NCBI RefSeq assembly: GCF_933775445.1
Contig: NC_065872.1
Span: forward strand, 5,766,001 to 5,830,000
Reading direction: 5' to 3'
From: Argentina anserina
Taxonomy: Eukaryota > Streptophyta > Magnoliopsida > Rosales > Rosaceae
DNA length: 64,000 nucleotides
Part shown: in pieces, positions 49,101 to 60,225 of the stretch
How positions within the stretch are numbered: position 1 is the first letter of the stretch
How the letters are laid out: each line of letters opens with the position of its first letter
Made by a program: the position numbers and the translations under genes
The notes under the pieces: model-generated
Seen by the model: only the letters and a program-made list of their open reading frames with translations
Database searches by the model: none
What the model was told of the DNA's origin: nothing

Positions 49101-49774
49101 AGTCTCTAATTAACTTCGCAAGATCCAAGCATCAGAAGAGAAAACAAAACAGTAGCTTCAAAATCATCAATATATGCTAATGTGGTTCTCAAATTTCCGC
49201 TGCATAATCCAAATCGTAACGTTATCAAATAGCCATATATTGAATCTTCTGAACTTCATTTTAGTAATTTTCTTATATTTTTCAACATCCAATAATCTTA
49301 TTTCTTCTTTGACACGTCCCGAATCTAAATTTGAGTTTTCTTAAACGTGGGTAATGGAGTCCCTCTTTGACCAAAACCAATGAAAACGAAAATCACCTAC
49401 ACCGCCATTACCGTACAATTGCTACGAGTTTCACACCTCCTGAATCAACCAAAACCATTGACCAAAAAAAAAAAGGAACCAAAACCAGACCAACCAGCCA
49501 AGTTGCCTCCTCCATTTCAAAGACACACCCTGAAACTGAAAGCCTCAAACAAGCTCAACTCTCGCGATTCCCGAGGACGAAGATAACTGCCTCCACAACA
49601 ACAAACTCAAAAGCACGAATCTTTGTCTCCATCTCTCCTCGTTTTCGCAACTTCGTACGTTGTTCAATCTTCATTTCTTCCATTTTCTTGTTAGATCGTA
49701 ACTTGTTATTGACCCAATTTCCTTATCGGGATTTTAGGGATTTTGAATTTGAAGAACAGTTTGAAATCGGAAAA
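48672..49774. other. Spacer with (AT)n repeat and the 5' region of the DUF1640 gene
   Basis: No gene seen. A TA microsatellite lies at about 49059-49096. The last few hundred bases (A/C-rich, no long open ATG frame in phase) are likely promoter and 5' UTR of the gene starting at 49775. Confidence 0.5.
49059..49096. repeat. (AT)n microsatellite
   Basis: About 19 uninterrupted AT units in intergenic sequence. Confidence 0.9.
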
Positions 49775-52700
49775 ATGGCCGCCGCTGCGGCGTGTAGACG
49801 GGTCGCCCAATCCGGGAGGATCGGGTTGTCCGGGTTCGGACCCCTCGGCGGTTCGAAATTGAGTCCTCCGAGTTTGCCGCACCGGCATTTGGATTGTAGG
49901 CTCATTTCGGAGCTTGTCAAATCTAATAATGGAAAGCGCCTTTTTCTTGTTGACACATTAGCCTTGGTAATCATCACTTGGCATTGTTAATTTATCAATG
50001 TTAGGGTGTTAATTAATTGGAGAGGTTTATAGCGTTATTGCTAATTATAGGTTAGGAGATTAGAGGGGCAAGGGGTGCCATCGAAACACGCCGAGGCGAT
50101 AACTGCTGCCATCACTGAAGTTTTAAATGACAGCTTGGAGAATGTGTCACAGTCGTTCGTTTCCAAGGGGGAGCAGCAGAAGGTGAGGAATTTTGTGTTT
50201 AGTGTGACTTTCGTAAATTGCGTGTACAAAGGGACTCTGTTTAGCTAATTGGTTTGTGTTGTGTTGATAGAATGAGATGATCCAAGACTCCAACTTGTCC
50301 AAATTCAAATCCGAAGTTCAAAGTTCGCAGGTAACTAATTGCTCTTAGTATCAGTTTACATCGGCTTAGATATCGTATTGTACAATCTTCTGTTGTTTTG
50401 GTAGAGGTGAATGCCATTTTCTGTTCATACTGGTTGAACGAAATAAATTGTCCCTTTGAAGTTATTTTGATCATGAGAAGCTAGAAATGTGCTTTTCTTA
50501 TTTTGCTTGTTGTTGCTGTTTTAAATTTGATTGTTGGTTTGCAATGCAAACATGATACTTGGGGGCAGACCTGGTAGTTCTGGAGTAAGCTACGTGATTG
50601 GTCACAGTTGTTTCTATTCAATCTGTCGCGTCTTGTGTTTAGTGAGTTAATGTTGGTGTGCCAGTCTGAACTGTGTTTTTGGGTTTCAACCGTTGATTAA
50701 TTCTCTAAGCTTCCTGTTAGAATCTGTACTTATGAGTTTTGAGCGTAAATCCTATCAAATGAGTTACAGAAGATGGTAATTTTTTTGACATATGTGCCCA
50801 GCTCAAGTCTGCCAATCTTGACACAATTTGGGTTTCAATGGGACATATTGATTCGGAGCTCCTTTTGACTTCATAAATTATGAATCTAGTGCGTCACCAA
50901 TCAGCATCTATGAACGTATTGCTTCTGATTTCAAGCTTGGAGTTATCTGAAATAGATTGTACAAGAAATATGATCCAGCCTCACACCCTAAATCTATGAT
51001 GGAGAGAGAGAGAGAGAGAGAGAGAGCATTATGATTTCGTCCCTAATCATGATTTCTTAAATTCTCGGTACCTGAATCATCTTATTTTATATATCTAATA
51101 GTGTCCTAGTACCCAATTGGTGGCTGTTCCAGTATTGAGTGCGCTTTTCATTTGGATTTTAATTGCGTAACTTTGATGTTCTCAGTCAGAAATTGGGTTT
51201 TATTGATGTTTTGGTTATTTGTGAAATCGGGTTTTGATTATATCTTACACCAAAATGGCTGTTGCCATTTGGTGTTATATGGTGTTTCTTCTGATTCTTG
51301 ATCATGCCTCCCTTCTATAAGCCAAAGGCTGAGGTTTTCAGTCATTGTTTTGGTTTGAATTTTTCGTTTTGGTTATGAAGGACTGGACACACCTTGATTG
51401 GGAAATGTTGCATTGAATATATATCTAATTTCGTAAATTTACTAGACTATTGAACCAAAGGTTTTCTGGTGACTTCTCACATACTCAATCATAGAGGCAG
51501 CCATAAGAACCCGATTAGAAGCAATGTAAGATGAAATTGAATTTCAATTTGTTACAGAGATCTTTAGCTGTACTTGCTTGGACCTGATACTAGTTTCAGT
51601 ATTATTTAAACAATTAAATGTCTGTACGCTGGAATCAGCTTAGATATGTCCTCTTAGTTGATGTTACCTATCTCAAGCAGACACATCTATTCCCTCTTTC
51701 CCATTGTTGCCATATTTACTGGAATGAACATTGTATACAAAAAAAAAAAATTTTGATTGTGACAAATCTTCTTCTATGGAATGACTTCCATGTGTTGAAT
51801 GTTCCTGTTTTTTCCTTGATAAGTATTCTATAGTGTATCAGTTTTGAGATTATCATCTAAGCATTCCCACTGGGATAGGAATGTTTTAGTTGTGGACTAG
51901 CTTCTGCTGGTAGTTTTACTGGAAAAATATATTTTGCAGGGTCACCATTTTTCTTTGTTGCAACACGAGACTGAAAAACTTCGGAATGATATAGAGAAGA
52001 TGCGCAATGAATTGAGGTCTGGTGTATGTAATTATTCTTTTATGTGTTCTTCCATGTGATAATTTTTGTACCTTAAAATGATCTTCATGAAATGCAGGTA
52101 TGAAATTGACAAAGTTACTGCAGGGCAAAGGTTGGACTTGAATCTTGAAAGGGGGTAAGTGACTGCATAAACATTTCTTTTTTCTGAGATTGTCAAAACC
52201 TCTGTTTCAGGGTCATAATTTTCATTCTCTCTTTCCATTATATTGGTTATCGTCTGAGTCTAATACCAAGAAGAGCCTGAAAATAATTCCCAACCTAATA
52301 GGAGACACATTCACTGATTCACACATATGCTATGAGAGCCGCCACTCTCCTATTAGGGTTTTCAAAACCCTACCTCCGTAATACGCCGATCGGCATTTCC
52401 CTCTCCCTACCTTCCTTCTACTCCCATATCTGCCTCCCCACTCAAGTCCTCAAGTTGTCTTCAACCTTGGACGATTGTTATTTGGGCCAATTTCGGTGGC
52501 GGCTTAGCTGTTCTTGGATGATAATCCAACGGAGCCTGTGTTGGATTTCGGGGTTGCGGTTCTTGACAGTTGCAGCTAAGGGCAGCTAAGGGCTTTAGTC
52601 AGCGAGGCCGAATGTATCTGGGTTCGGTGGTGGCTTTGGGCGGAGCTCTTCCGATAGGCGTGCATATTGGTAGCCAATATGGTCGGGTCTCTCTGTGCTC

Positions 52701-53480
52701 GGTGGAATCTGCGTTCTTGGGGCAGCTCCTATGCTTGGAGCATGGCAGCACAAAGAAGGTCCAATCTTCTCCGATCAGTGATGGCTGGAGGCGGGGGAGG
52801 AGCTTGGTTGGAGCGCCAGAATTTGGTAGCCGGCGTTTCCCCTGCTGGTGTTGGGCCTCTCGGATTCGGGCTGGGACCAAGTTTTTTGGGCATGGGCTAG
52901 TTGGGTTGGGTGTTGGGCCCAACTTTTTTGCTTGATCTCTTTAGTTTGGCATTCTGCCTAGATTTACACATGTTTTGTAGATCATTGGCAAGCAACTAAG
53001 TGATTTCATTCTCAATGTGTAGTCTATCCTATATACCATTGTGTATATACCATTGTGAGAGCATGTTTACACAACTTCTTGTTCCGTCTGTAAGATGACG
53101 GCGGAAGGGTATGTAATGGCTGCATTTAACTTTAGTTATGCTCGTTCCTAATTAATTTGAAAACCGTAATGATATTTGATTAAAAAAATATATTGGTTAT
53201 CATCTACAGGAGGATACGAGAAGAGCTAGCAAATCAGAATGCTGAAACCAATAACCTTACTAACAAACTTGATCGGGTAAGAATTTGGAGTGAAATATTC
53301 AATCTATTGAACCAGGGTGGACATCATCTTTATCTAACCATTACTTCTGCACCATTTCAGGAAATTCATGCTTTGCGCGCGCAAGTGGAAGCCGCTAAAT
53401 ATGAAGTCATAAAATACTGCATAGGTACTCTTGTTTCCATATCTGCTGTTGGTCTTGCTGTACTACGTATCTTGATGTAA
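49775..53480 (+). CDS. DUF1640 mitochondrial coiled-coil protein (CCDC90/FMP32-like)
   Basis: Seven exons (49775-49966, 50051-50182, 50271-50330, 51940-52016, 52098-52154, 53210-53276, 53361-53480) join to 705 nt, 234 residues. The N-terminus is Arg/Ala-rich without acidic residues for about 30 positions, fitting a mitochondrial presequence. VRRLEGQGVPSKHAEAITAA is the conserved DUF1640 start. A coiled coil covers roughly 100-205 (HETEKLRNDIEKMRNELR and on). A C-terminal membrane anchor follows (CIGTLVSISAVGLAVLRILM). The family includes MCUR1/CCDC90 and yeast Fmp32, inner-membrane proteins linked to calcium uniporter or cytochrome oxidase assembly; the plant role is not settled. All junctions are GT-AG and in phase. 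Intron 5 contains a retroposon next to its acceptor. Confidence 0.9.
51001..51026. repeat. (GA)n microsatellite in DUF1640 intron 3
   Basis: About 13 GA units, intronic. Confidence 0.9.
52256..53188 (+). mobile_element. Poly(A) retroposon with 17-bp target duplication in DUF1640 intron 5
   Basis: TATATTGGTTATC(G/A)TCT occurs at 52239-52255 and 53189-53205 with one mismatch, as expected of a target duplication. The second copy is preceded by a run of seven A (53182-53188), a short poly(A) tail. The inside is GC-richer than the intron, starts with a CCTATTAGGG-type region and has no intact coding region, so it is either a 5'-truncated LINE or another non-coding retroposon. The downstream duplicate now runs directly into the splice acceptor CTACAG of exon 6. 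Confidence 0.72.
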
Positions 53481-54170
53481 ACTTTGTTCCATAGTTACTG
53501 GTGACAAACCCAATAGGGGATTTGTGAAAAGGTTCATTCTTTTTAGTAGCCTTTTCAAGCTGTTGTTGTATTCTTAAGAATTATCATAAAGATATAATCA
53601 TATAAATGATAATGCAAGTAAATCATTGTCAGTGGGGCTTAAGGAAGAGTTTTCAGTTTCTTAAAGCCCATACTCATTTTGACACTCATTTCTTCCTGTT
53701 TATATATACCTATAAATCTAAATATCTTGTAGCTGACTCATGACTAAGATGAGTTCTATTACGAAAATATGATGCAAATCTTACGTTGGTTAACTTTGTT
53801 TTAGACGTACATAAGCACACAATCGAAGGTGTGACTGCGCTGGAGTAGTCACTCAGCTAATACATGTCATATTGTCATCTAACTTCACATTCACATCTAC
53901 TGGTGGTGTATAATGAACATATACTTTGGTTATCTTCTTGTTTATTGTTTAAATGGGGAGAAACCAGATAATGTGTTGAAGGAAGTTGACAATGGCCTTG
54001 GATACAGATAGGTATCCAATCACAATCCCACACCATTGCCAAATGCCAGCCCAACTCTCAAATCTCAAGCTGAAACTCCCACATTAAAGTGGGTCCTTTA
54101 TTATCTTGAGGGGAAAGCACCAACTTCATAGAAAGTAATGTATTTTGTGAACTTGCAGTTATATATATAA

Positions 54171-54491
54171 TACTATGCGCATCTTTTTCAGATAAACAGC
54201 CATTACACATCACTTGCTAACTAAGACCGATGCGGAATATCTCTGTCCTATTCATTTAGAGAGCTTCGCAACCCAACGATTCTTCCTCTTTTTTCTGATC
54301 TTAGTGGATTTTAAATGATTGATCCGGGCATCTGGAACACTTGCTTGCTATCGCAGTGAAGACTATGCGCATCTTTTTCACATAAACAGGCATTGCACAT
54401 CACTTGCCGACCAATACCGATAATGAATATTCTCGTTAGTCTGTCATGTTCTTTTAGAGCTCTTCGCAACCCAACGATTCTTCCTTTTTTT
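54171..54491. repeat. Diverged tandem duplication, about 190-bp period
   Basis: ACTATGCGCATCTTTTTCA begins both units (54172 and 54362), and CTTCGCAACCCAACGATTCT ends both (near 54265 and 54461). The units differ by substitutions and small indels. Confidence 0.8.
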
Positions 54492-54827
54492 TTTGAGATG
54501 ATGTCCTTAAATCTCTAAAGTAAGGATGTTTATTATTTCTAGCATGTAATTTAACAATTTAAACCAACTATTCACTAGATACCTATACACATATGAATCA
54601 TACAAAAATTAGTCAAAACGGAAAATGTTTAACCATTTGATTAGCACAATTTTTTGTTTATATTTTATCGAACGGTCTATATTTATTTGCACAATTTTGA
54701 ACAACCAAAAGATTATAGAATTAGTTGATTTTTTGTATGCATCATTCTTGTAAAATAAAATAAAATAAATTAAGTCCTAACTATTGTAAAATAAGAAAAA
54801 TCCTCAAAATCTTAATGTAAGGACATC

Positions 54828-54894
<67 letters not shown>
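54828..54894. repeat. Compound (CT)n(AT)n microsatellite
   Basis: About 10 CT units run straight into about 22 AT units. Confidence 0.9.
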
Positions 54895-54896
<2 letters not shown>

Positions 54897-55678
54897 CCAA
54901 AGGAAAACACACTATTTAATTTACATTGATTGGTCCCTCTAACCCCTGCTGTCCATTTACTAAGTTGAAGATGGGAAATCTTCAATGGAGCCGCCTAGAT
55001 TTACAATGTATCCCACCACCTATTTCTTATCATCACTGATGATAAAATACCAATATAGAATGGCAAGAAAACGAGTGAAAGGCCTTGGGTCGTCTTCAGT
55101 ACGTACATTCCCACCTAAAAGTTTCTATCTCCTAATTGCACAAACACACATGCCATGCCAGTAGTACTTTGCTAAGTGCTAACCCAACAAGCGCATTACA
55201 ACACTTCCTGCTCGCGATTCTGTCACAAGTATTATGCAAGCGTGCAATGATCTCCCTTATGCACCACTACAAAGTAATGTACAAAAGTGCTTCCTAATTC
55301 GATGTAGTGGTCAAAACTGTTATGTAACAATGAGCTCCTTATATGTATCACACATAAAAGATGGAAGTAATGTACGAACTCTCCACTCCACCCTAGTTTA
55401 TTGCATTGTTCTTTGAATACAACAGAATAAGTATATATGGAAGAAAGAACAAAAAAAAGATGAAAATCCAAGACTAATTTCCACCACAACCAAAAGAAAG
55501 GGAGTGCTTATACACAATGGAAGATAATTCAAATCATGTCTTCTTTTCAGTCGTCCCTAATACATTATTTCTTGTTCTGGGTTCTTCACAAAATATTTAT
55601 AATTGCATGGGCTTTTGAGTTTCCTTTTCCGACGTCTTTTGGTCGATCATACGTATGCTTGAAATCAAACTCGTTTAC

Positions 55679-57593
55679 TCAAAGTGGAGACACGACCCTT
55701 TTAGTCGGCACGGCGATAAGTCGACTCGCTCTCGGCGCCGTGAGTCCAAACACGTCGTTCATCTCAAGCTCACTAGGTTTCATCCCATCCGGCAACTCCC
55801 AACTGAAACAATGAAGCAAGTGCCCCACAGCCAGCTCCAGCGCGTACAGCCCCAGCTGCATCCCCGGGCACGACCTCCGGCCCGACCCGAACGGAATGAA
55901 CTCAAAGTTACTACCCTTGAAGTCCGGAACTCCTTCCTTCAAAAACCTCGAGGGTTTGAAACTCTCGGCGTCCTCCCATGAGTCCTTGTCACGCCCAATC
56001 GCCCACGCGTTGATCATCACTCGTGACTTCTTGGGGATGCTGTAGCCGGCGACCACCGCGTCCTCCGACGTCTCGTGGAGGAGGAGAGGGATCGGCGGGT
56101 GCAGCCGGAGTGTCTCTTTGAGTATGCATTTCAGGTAGGTCAGTTTCTCGAAGTCGGTTTCTTCGATCCTGCGGTCTAAGCCAACAACATCTGCGAGCTC
56201 CATTTGGACCTTCTTCAGATCCTCGGGGCTTTTCATCAACTCCGACATGGCCCATTCTATCGCCGATGCAACCGTCTCTGTGCCGCCAAACATTACGTCC
56301 TGCATGTCACTTGTAGTCAGTTTATATTACTAAGTGTTGGAGAGGAGAGATTTAAGTGACAACTAAAATAGAGATTATAAGTAATTTTATAATACTTAAT
56401 TGTATCGAGGTCTTTTGTGATTAAAACCTAACACCTGTGAGGTGACTAAATTGGGACAATATCAATACAATTGATCCACGGATCACGCTTTGTCATTTTA
56501 ATGTATTTCATTTTTTCTAGAAACTTAATCAAATGATTTTCTCAATAATAGTATTTCTTCACATTCTAATAATATGGCAAATTACTTTAGTGTATATCAT
56601 TTTACTACATTCTACGGTAAACAAACAAAGCTATAAGAAAAGATCGAGGTGTGAATAATTTACCATGATGATGGCTTTGATATTCTCTCGGGTAAATTTG
56701 ATAGCGTTTTGTAAATTATCCTCCGACTGATTCACTTTTGTCTCTTCACTGTAAAAAGCTAACAACTCATCCACCATGTCAGTTTCACCTTCGTCAAAAC
56801 TCCCCGACGTTTTGTTCTTCTGTAAGTGGTCGTCTATGATGGTGTCGATGAACTTGTCAAGTGCCCCACGAGCCTTTACTAGCCTCTTGTTAAGCCCTTG
56901 CGGGTCGAACCACCCGAGACCAGGAATAAAATCCGCAATATTGAATGCCCCAAACAACTTGGAAAATTCCTGCAGTATCCCAATGAACTCGTCCTGCCCT
57001 TCTTTCGAGCTGCTCCCGAACGCAGCTCTGTATGTGATATTCTTGGTGAGGGAAAATACCAGCTCGCCGATGTTAACTGCCAAACCGGTGTTGGCTGCCA
57101 CAGTTCTCACTGTTCTATCGACCTCGTCCCTTACGGACGCCCACGACTCGGCTCTTTTGCGGCTGAAGAGCTTCATCACGCACAGCTTTCGCATCTGGCG
57201 CCAAAAGGGTCCATAGTGAGCGAAAGCCATGTCGGCACGGTCGTAGGTTAAGTAGCTGATAGCTATGGTCGCCGGCCGGTTCGAGAAAATGTTGTCTTGT
57301 ACTTGAAGGACTTGCTGAGCTACTTCAGCGCTCTGGACAGCCACCATGTGCAAGAACCCCATGCGGAGGTGGCAGATGCCGCCGTACGCTTTGCCTAGTT
57401 TGGCCAGACCGCGGTGGGTTAACTGGTCCATTATCAGCATGGTGCCAATGATGGGCAGGCCCTTAGGTCCCGGCGGATAAGGTAAGCGCCGTCGAGACCG
57501 GAAAATTATGCCGAGGAGAAATATAACAGGGATGACGGAGAGTAGTGCAATAGGCGCGGGTTGTTGTAAGGCTTGTTGTACAAGAGACTCCAT
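55679..57593 (-). CDS. F5H: Ferulate/coniferaldehyde 5-hydroxylase, cytochrome P450 CYP84A
   Basis: Two exons, 57593-56664 and 56299-55679, join to 1551 nt (516 residues) at NIKAIIM|DVMFGGTETV, the usual CYP84 junction. An N-terminal ER anchor (APIALLSVIPVIFLLGIIF) is followed by the proline-rich LPYPPGPKGLPIIG hinge. Also seen are the I-helix FGGTETVASAIEW, the K-helix ETLR, FKPSRF and the haem-binding FGSGRRSCPG with its Cys ligand. The enzyme hydroxylates coniferaldehyde and coniferyl alcohol at C5 on the ER surface and commits monolignols to syringyl lignin and sinapate esters (family knowledge). The length is normal and no lesion is seen. CYP84A rather than CYP75 is judged from overall sequence and the single intron. 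Confidence 0.92.
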
Positions 57594-57700
57594 GGTTCTA
57601 TATTTTCAACACCCAAGAAAGAAATGAATGAATGTGAGTGCTGAAACTGAAACTTGTGCAACTCGAAAATGGTTGCTGAGTTGGGTAAGATATGAGGTTG

Positions 57701-57709
57701 CCTTATATA
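57701..57709 (-). promoter_or_regulatory. TATA box of F5H
   Basis: On the minus strand the sequence reads GTATATAAGG about 110 bp before the start codon, a good position for a TATA box with a short 5' UTR. Upstream to about 58100 is AT-rich promoter sequence. Confidence 0.6.
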
Positions 57710-58149
57710 CACGTTTGTTGGTATACTGTTCGTATTATTATATATACCCGCCTCATATCTCACATAGCGTACTATTTTAATATAATTAGTTCATTTGTTA
57801 TTGTGATTGTTTTTGATTAGTTCCTATATATAAATAATTTTTTATTATTTTCAACGCGTGCATATTAATTATACCATGACGTAATATGATTGACTGGGTA
57901 CACCACATGACAGTGTCACGTGGTGTGGTGGGTACACAAAATAATTACTCTACTGTTTGACAAATCTTCAAGGATTCAAAAACCTTCATTGATCTATATA
58001 TGGATAATTAATAGTATGAAAATGATTGTTGACCTCAAACTTTTAGGCCTCAAAGATCTTAATCCTATGTGCAAAGCCTAGTCACACAAACACATCATAT
58101 TCTTTCTAAATTTATGCAATATCATTGTTAAGTAGAAAGATCATTATGA

Positions 58150-59020
58150 CAAGAATTAACCCCGTGGACCCCTTCAGATACTAGGGTTTCTGCGTGCGGC
58201 GTCGTTTGGTGGTCCGCTCTTCAACTTTCTCCATCTCTAATGGCGAAATTCAGTGGCGCTTCCTCTAGTGTCGGGCATGGGAGGCGTGGCATTATCCTTG
58301 GCTTCTTCTCCTTCGATTTATGCTTCCTTAGCGTCAATCGGCACCCTTTGTCTGGAAACAGATGATGTTTTCCCTCCATCCCTTCCTATTCTTCTTTCTC
58401 AGATGTTGAGATTAGGAGTTTTGCAGAGGTTTACCTATACAAGAGGTCAACGACCCGTCAGGGGCACAAAGGATCTCTCATGTTGTCTTCAAATATGGGA
58501 TCCTACATCTTGGATGAAGGCGCGGTTCTCAAGGCCTGGGTTTGAAGGAACGGGTTGGCTCAGGTTATGATGCCAGTTTAAGGGTCGCCACTGTTAAACC
58601 TTGGGGATCGGATTTGTCTATGGGATCAAGGTCTATGTCGGGAGTTGTGGGCTACGATCTTGTTGCGTCAACGTCGCCTTGTCCTTCCATCATGGTTTGA
58701 GGTTTATTTGGATGGTGATGGGTGTGGTGTTACCAGTTAAGTGGGTGGAGGCGCAGTCGTCGATCGTCGTCGCATGGTGTCTTGATGCGGCGGAGACCTC
58801 TGGTTCATGTGCGGCCATTGGGTGCCCAAATCACATTTGTGTGGGTTTGGGCCTGGCCCTGGATTACGCTTGGACCTGATTTTGTTGTTTTCAGGCTTAC
58901 GCACTCATGGGCTCAGATATGGGACCCCGATAGATGTTTCTTGGTGGATTTGAGTTTCAAATCGAAAGTCCAAATCTATGGTTATAGGTACTTCAAATAA
59001 GTTAGCCGTGCTAACAGGGC
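58150..59020 (+). other. GC-richer non-coding block, possible retroposon remnant
   Basis: It stands out from AT-rich flanks and starts with ACTAGGGTTTCTGCG. Several short open frames overlap without family resemblance. Its composition and GTTTGGGCCTGGCCC-type runs recall the retroposon at 52256-53188, but I found no matching ends, tail or target duplication. Confidence 0.35.
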
Positions 59021-60225
59021 ATCGTTTTTGATTACTTTGGGCCAATTGTAAAGATTCAACATTGAGATATAGATTTCTAGTACGGTCTAGTTTGCTAGGA
59101 TATTTCATTTCACAAACTCTTAATTATCGTTGTTTCCGGAAATGGAGTGAAAGTTTGTTCATGTTGTTTCGTACATTACAATTTTCTATTATATGACAAT
59201 TTGTCATTCCTTAAAAAAGTATAAATACCATTAAATCATTTCCAAATCTAGTGGTTATTATTTTAAAAAATATATTTAATGGTTATATTTATTTCGTACA
59301 TTTGACTTATGTTTTTTCCTCAATATACTTTTTCAAATATTTGTTCTTCAACTTTTTTTCTTCGATTAAAAAAAACAAATAAGCTAAAAAAGATGGTTGA
59401 AAAATATATACTTTTTTGAATGCATATTTTTTTCGAATATGTGACTACATATGAATATATACATATATATAAGGGCCCTATATATAATTCATCTACAAAA
59501 TATATAATTTGAATATATAGTTCGTACTATATATACTGTGTAATTCTAACAAAATTCATATTGAAATTTTACTTTATTTATGAAAAGGTTTATTTCTTTA
59601 CATAGTTGCACTAGCTATTAAATTAAAGAAGAAGTCAAAAGATTTAAATATGGAAAGAATATATATTAAGATATGAATTAAGTTCATGGGATCCTTGTAA
59701 CTAAAGAGGTAAGAAAATATCATTAATCAATCAAATTTAATTAAGGAAAAAACATAAGTCAAATGTAAAGAACAAATTATAATCATTAGATATTTTCAGA
59801 ACAAATAATAATCGTTAGATTTGAATAGGTTTTGATGGTTTTTTTACTTAATAATGATGTTGCATAGTTTTGAAAATGATATGATGTGTCTATGCGACTA
59901 GACTTGACACACATAATTAAGGCCTAAATTTGTAAAGCTCTATATCACTACTCTTAGTAGTTTTGTGGTGTGAAAGGGGGAATGTCGTTTCAATATAACT
60001 AAAATCGTGGGTCATTGGGACATATTGCAAAAGTTTGTATTTAGTCCACTTCGAAACCTTGAATTTTCTACCAGTATAATTTCACTCGCATTTTCTACCA
60101 ATTTTGCGTTTTTTTTTTTTGCCTTTCCTTAGATCCATGAGACCCTGATTGTTGTATATATTGTTGCATGCTCACTTTGATTTCGCAGTACGTTGCAACC
60201 ATTATGCATTTTTTGTAGTGATTAA
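59021..60225. other. Very AT-rich spacer, no gene seen
   Basis: Long A/T runs and TATATA stretches; no coding signal on either strand. Confidence 0.6.

Larger units (their letters stand above)
53481..55678. other. Spacer between DUF1640 and F5H with repeats
   Basis: No credible gene. It holds a diverged tandem duplication (54171-54297 and 54361-54491) and a CT/AT microsatellite at about 54828-54894. The right end is the 3' UTR side of F5H. Confidence 0.55.

Noticed and set aside
52599..52935. Overlapping frames of about 110 codons in DUF1640 intron 5
   Set aside because: They lie inside the retroposon, on both strands, with no recognisable domain.
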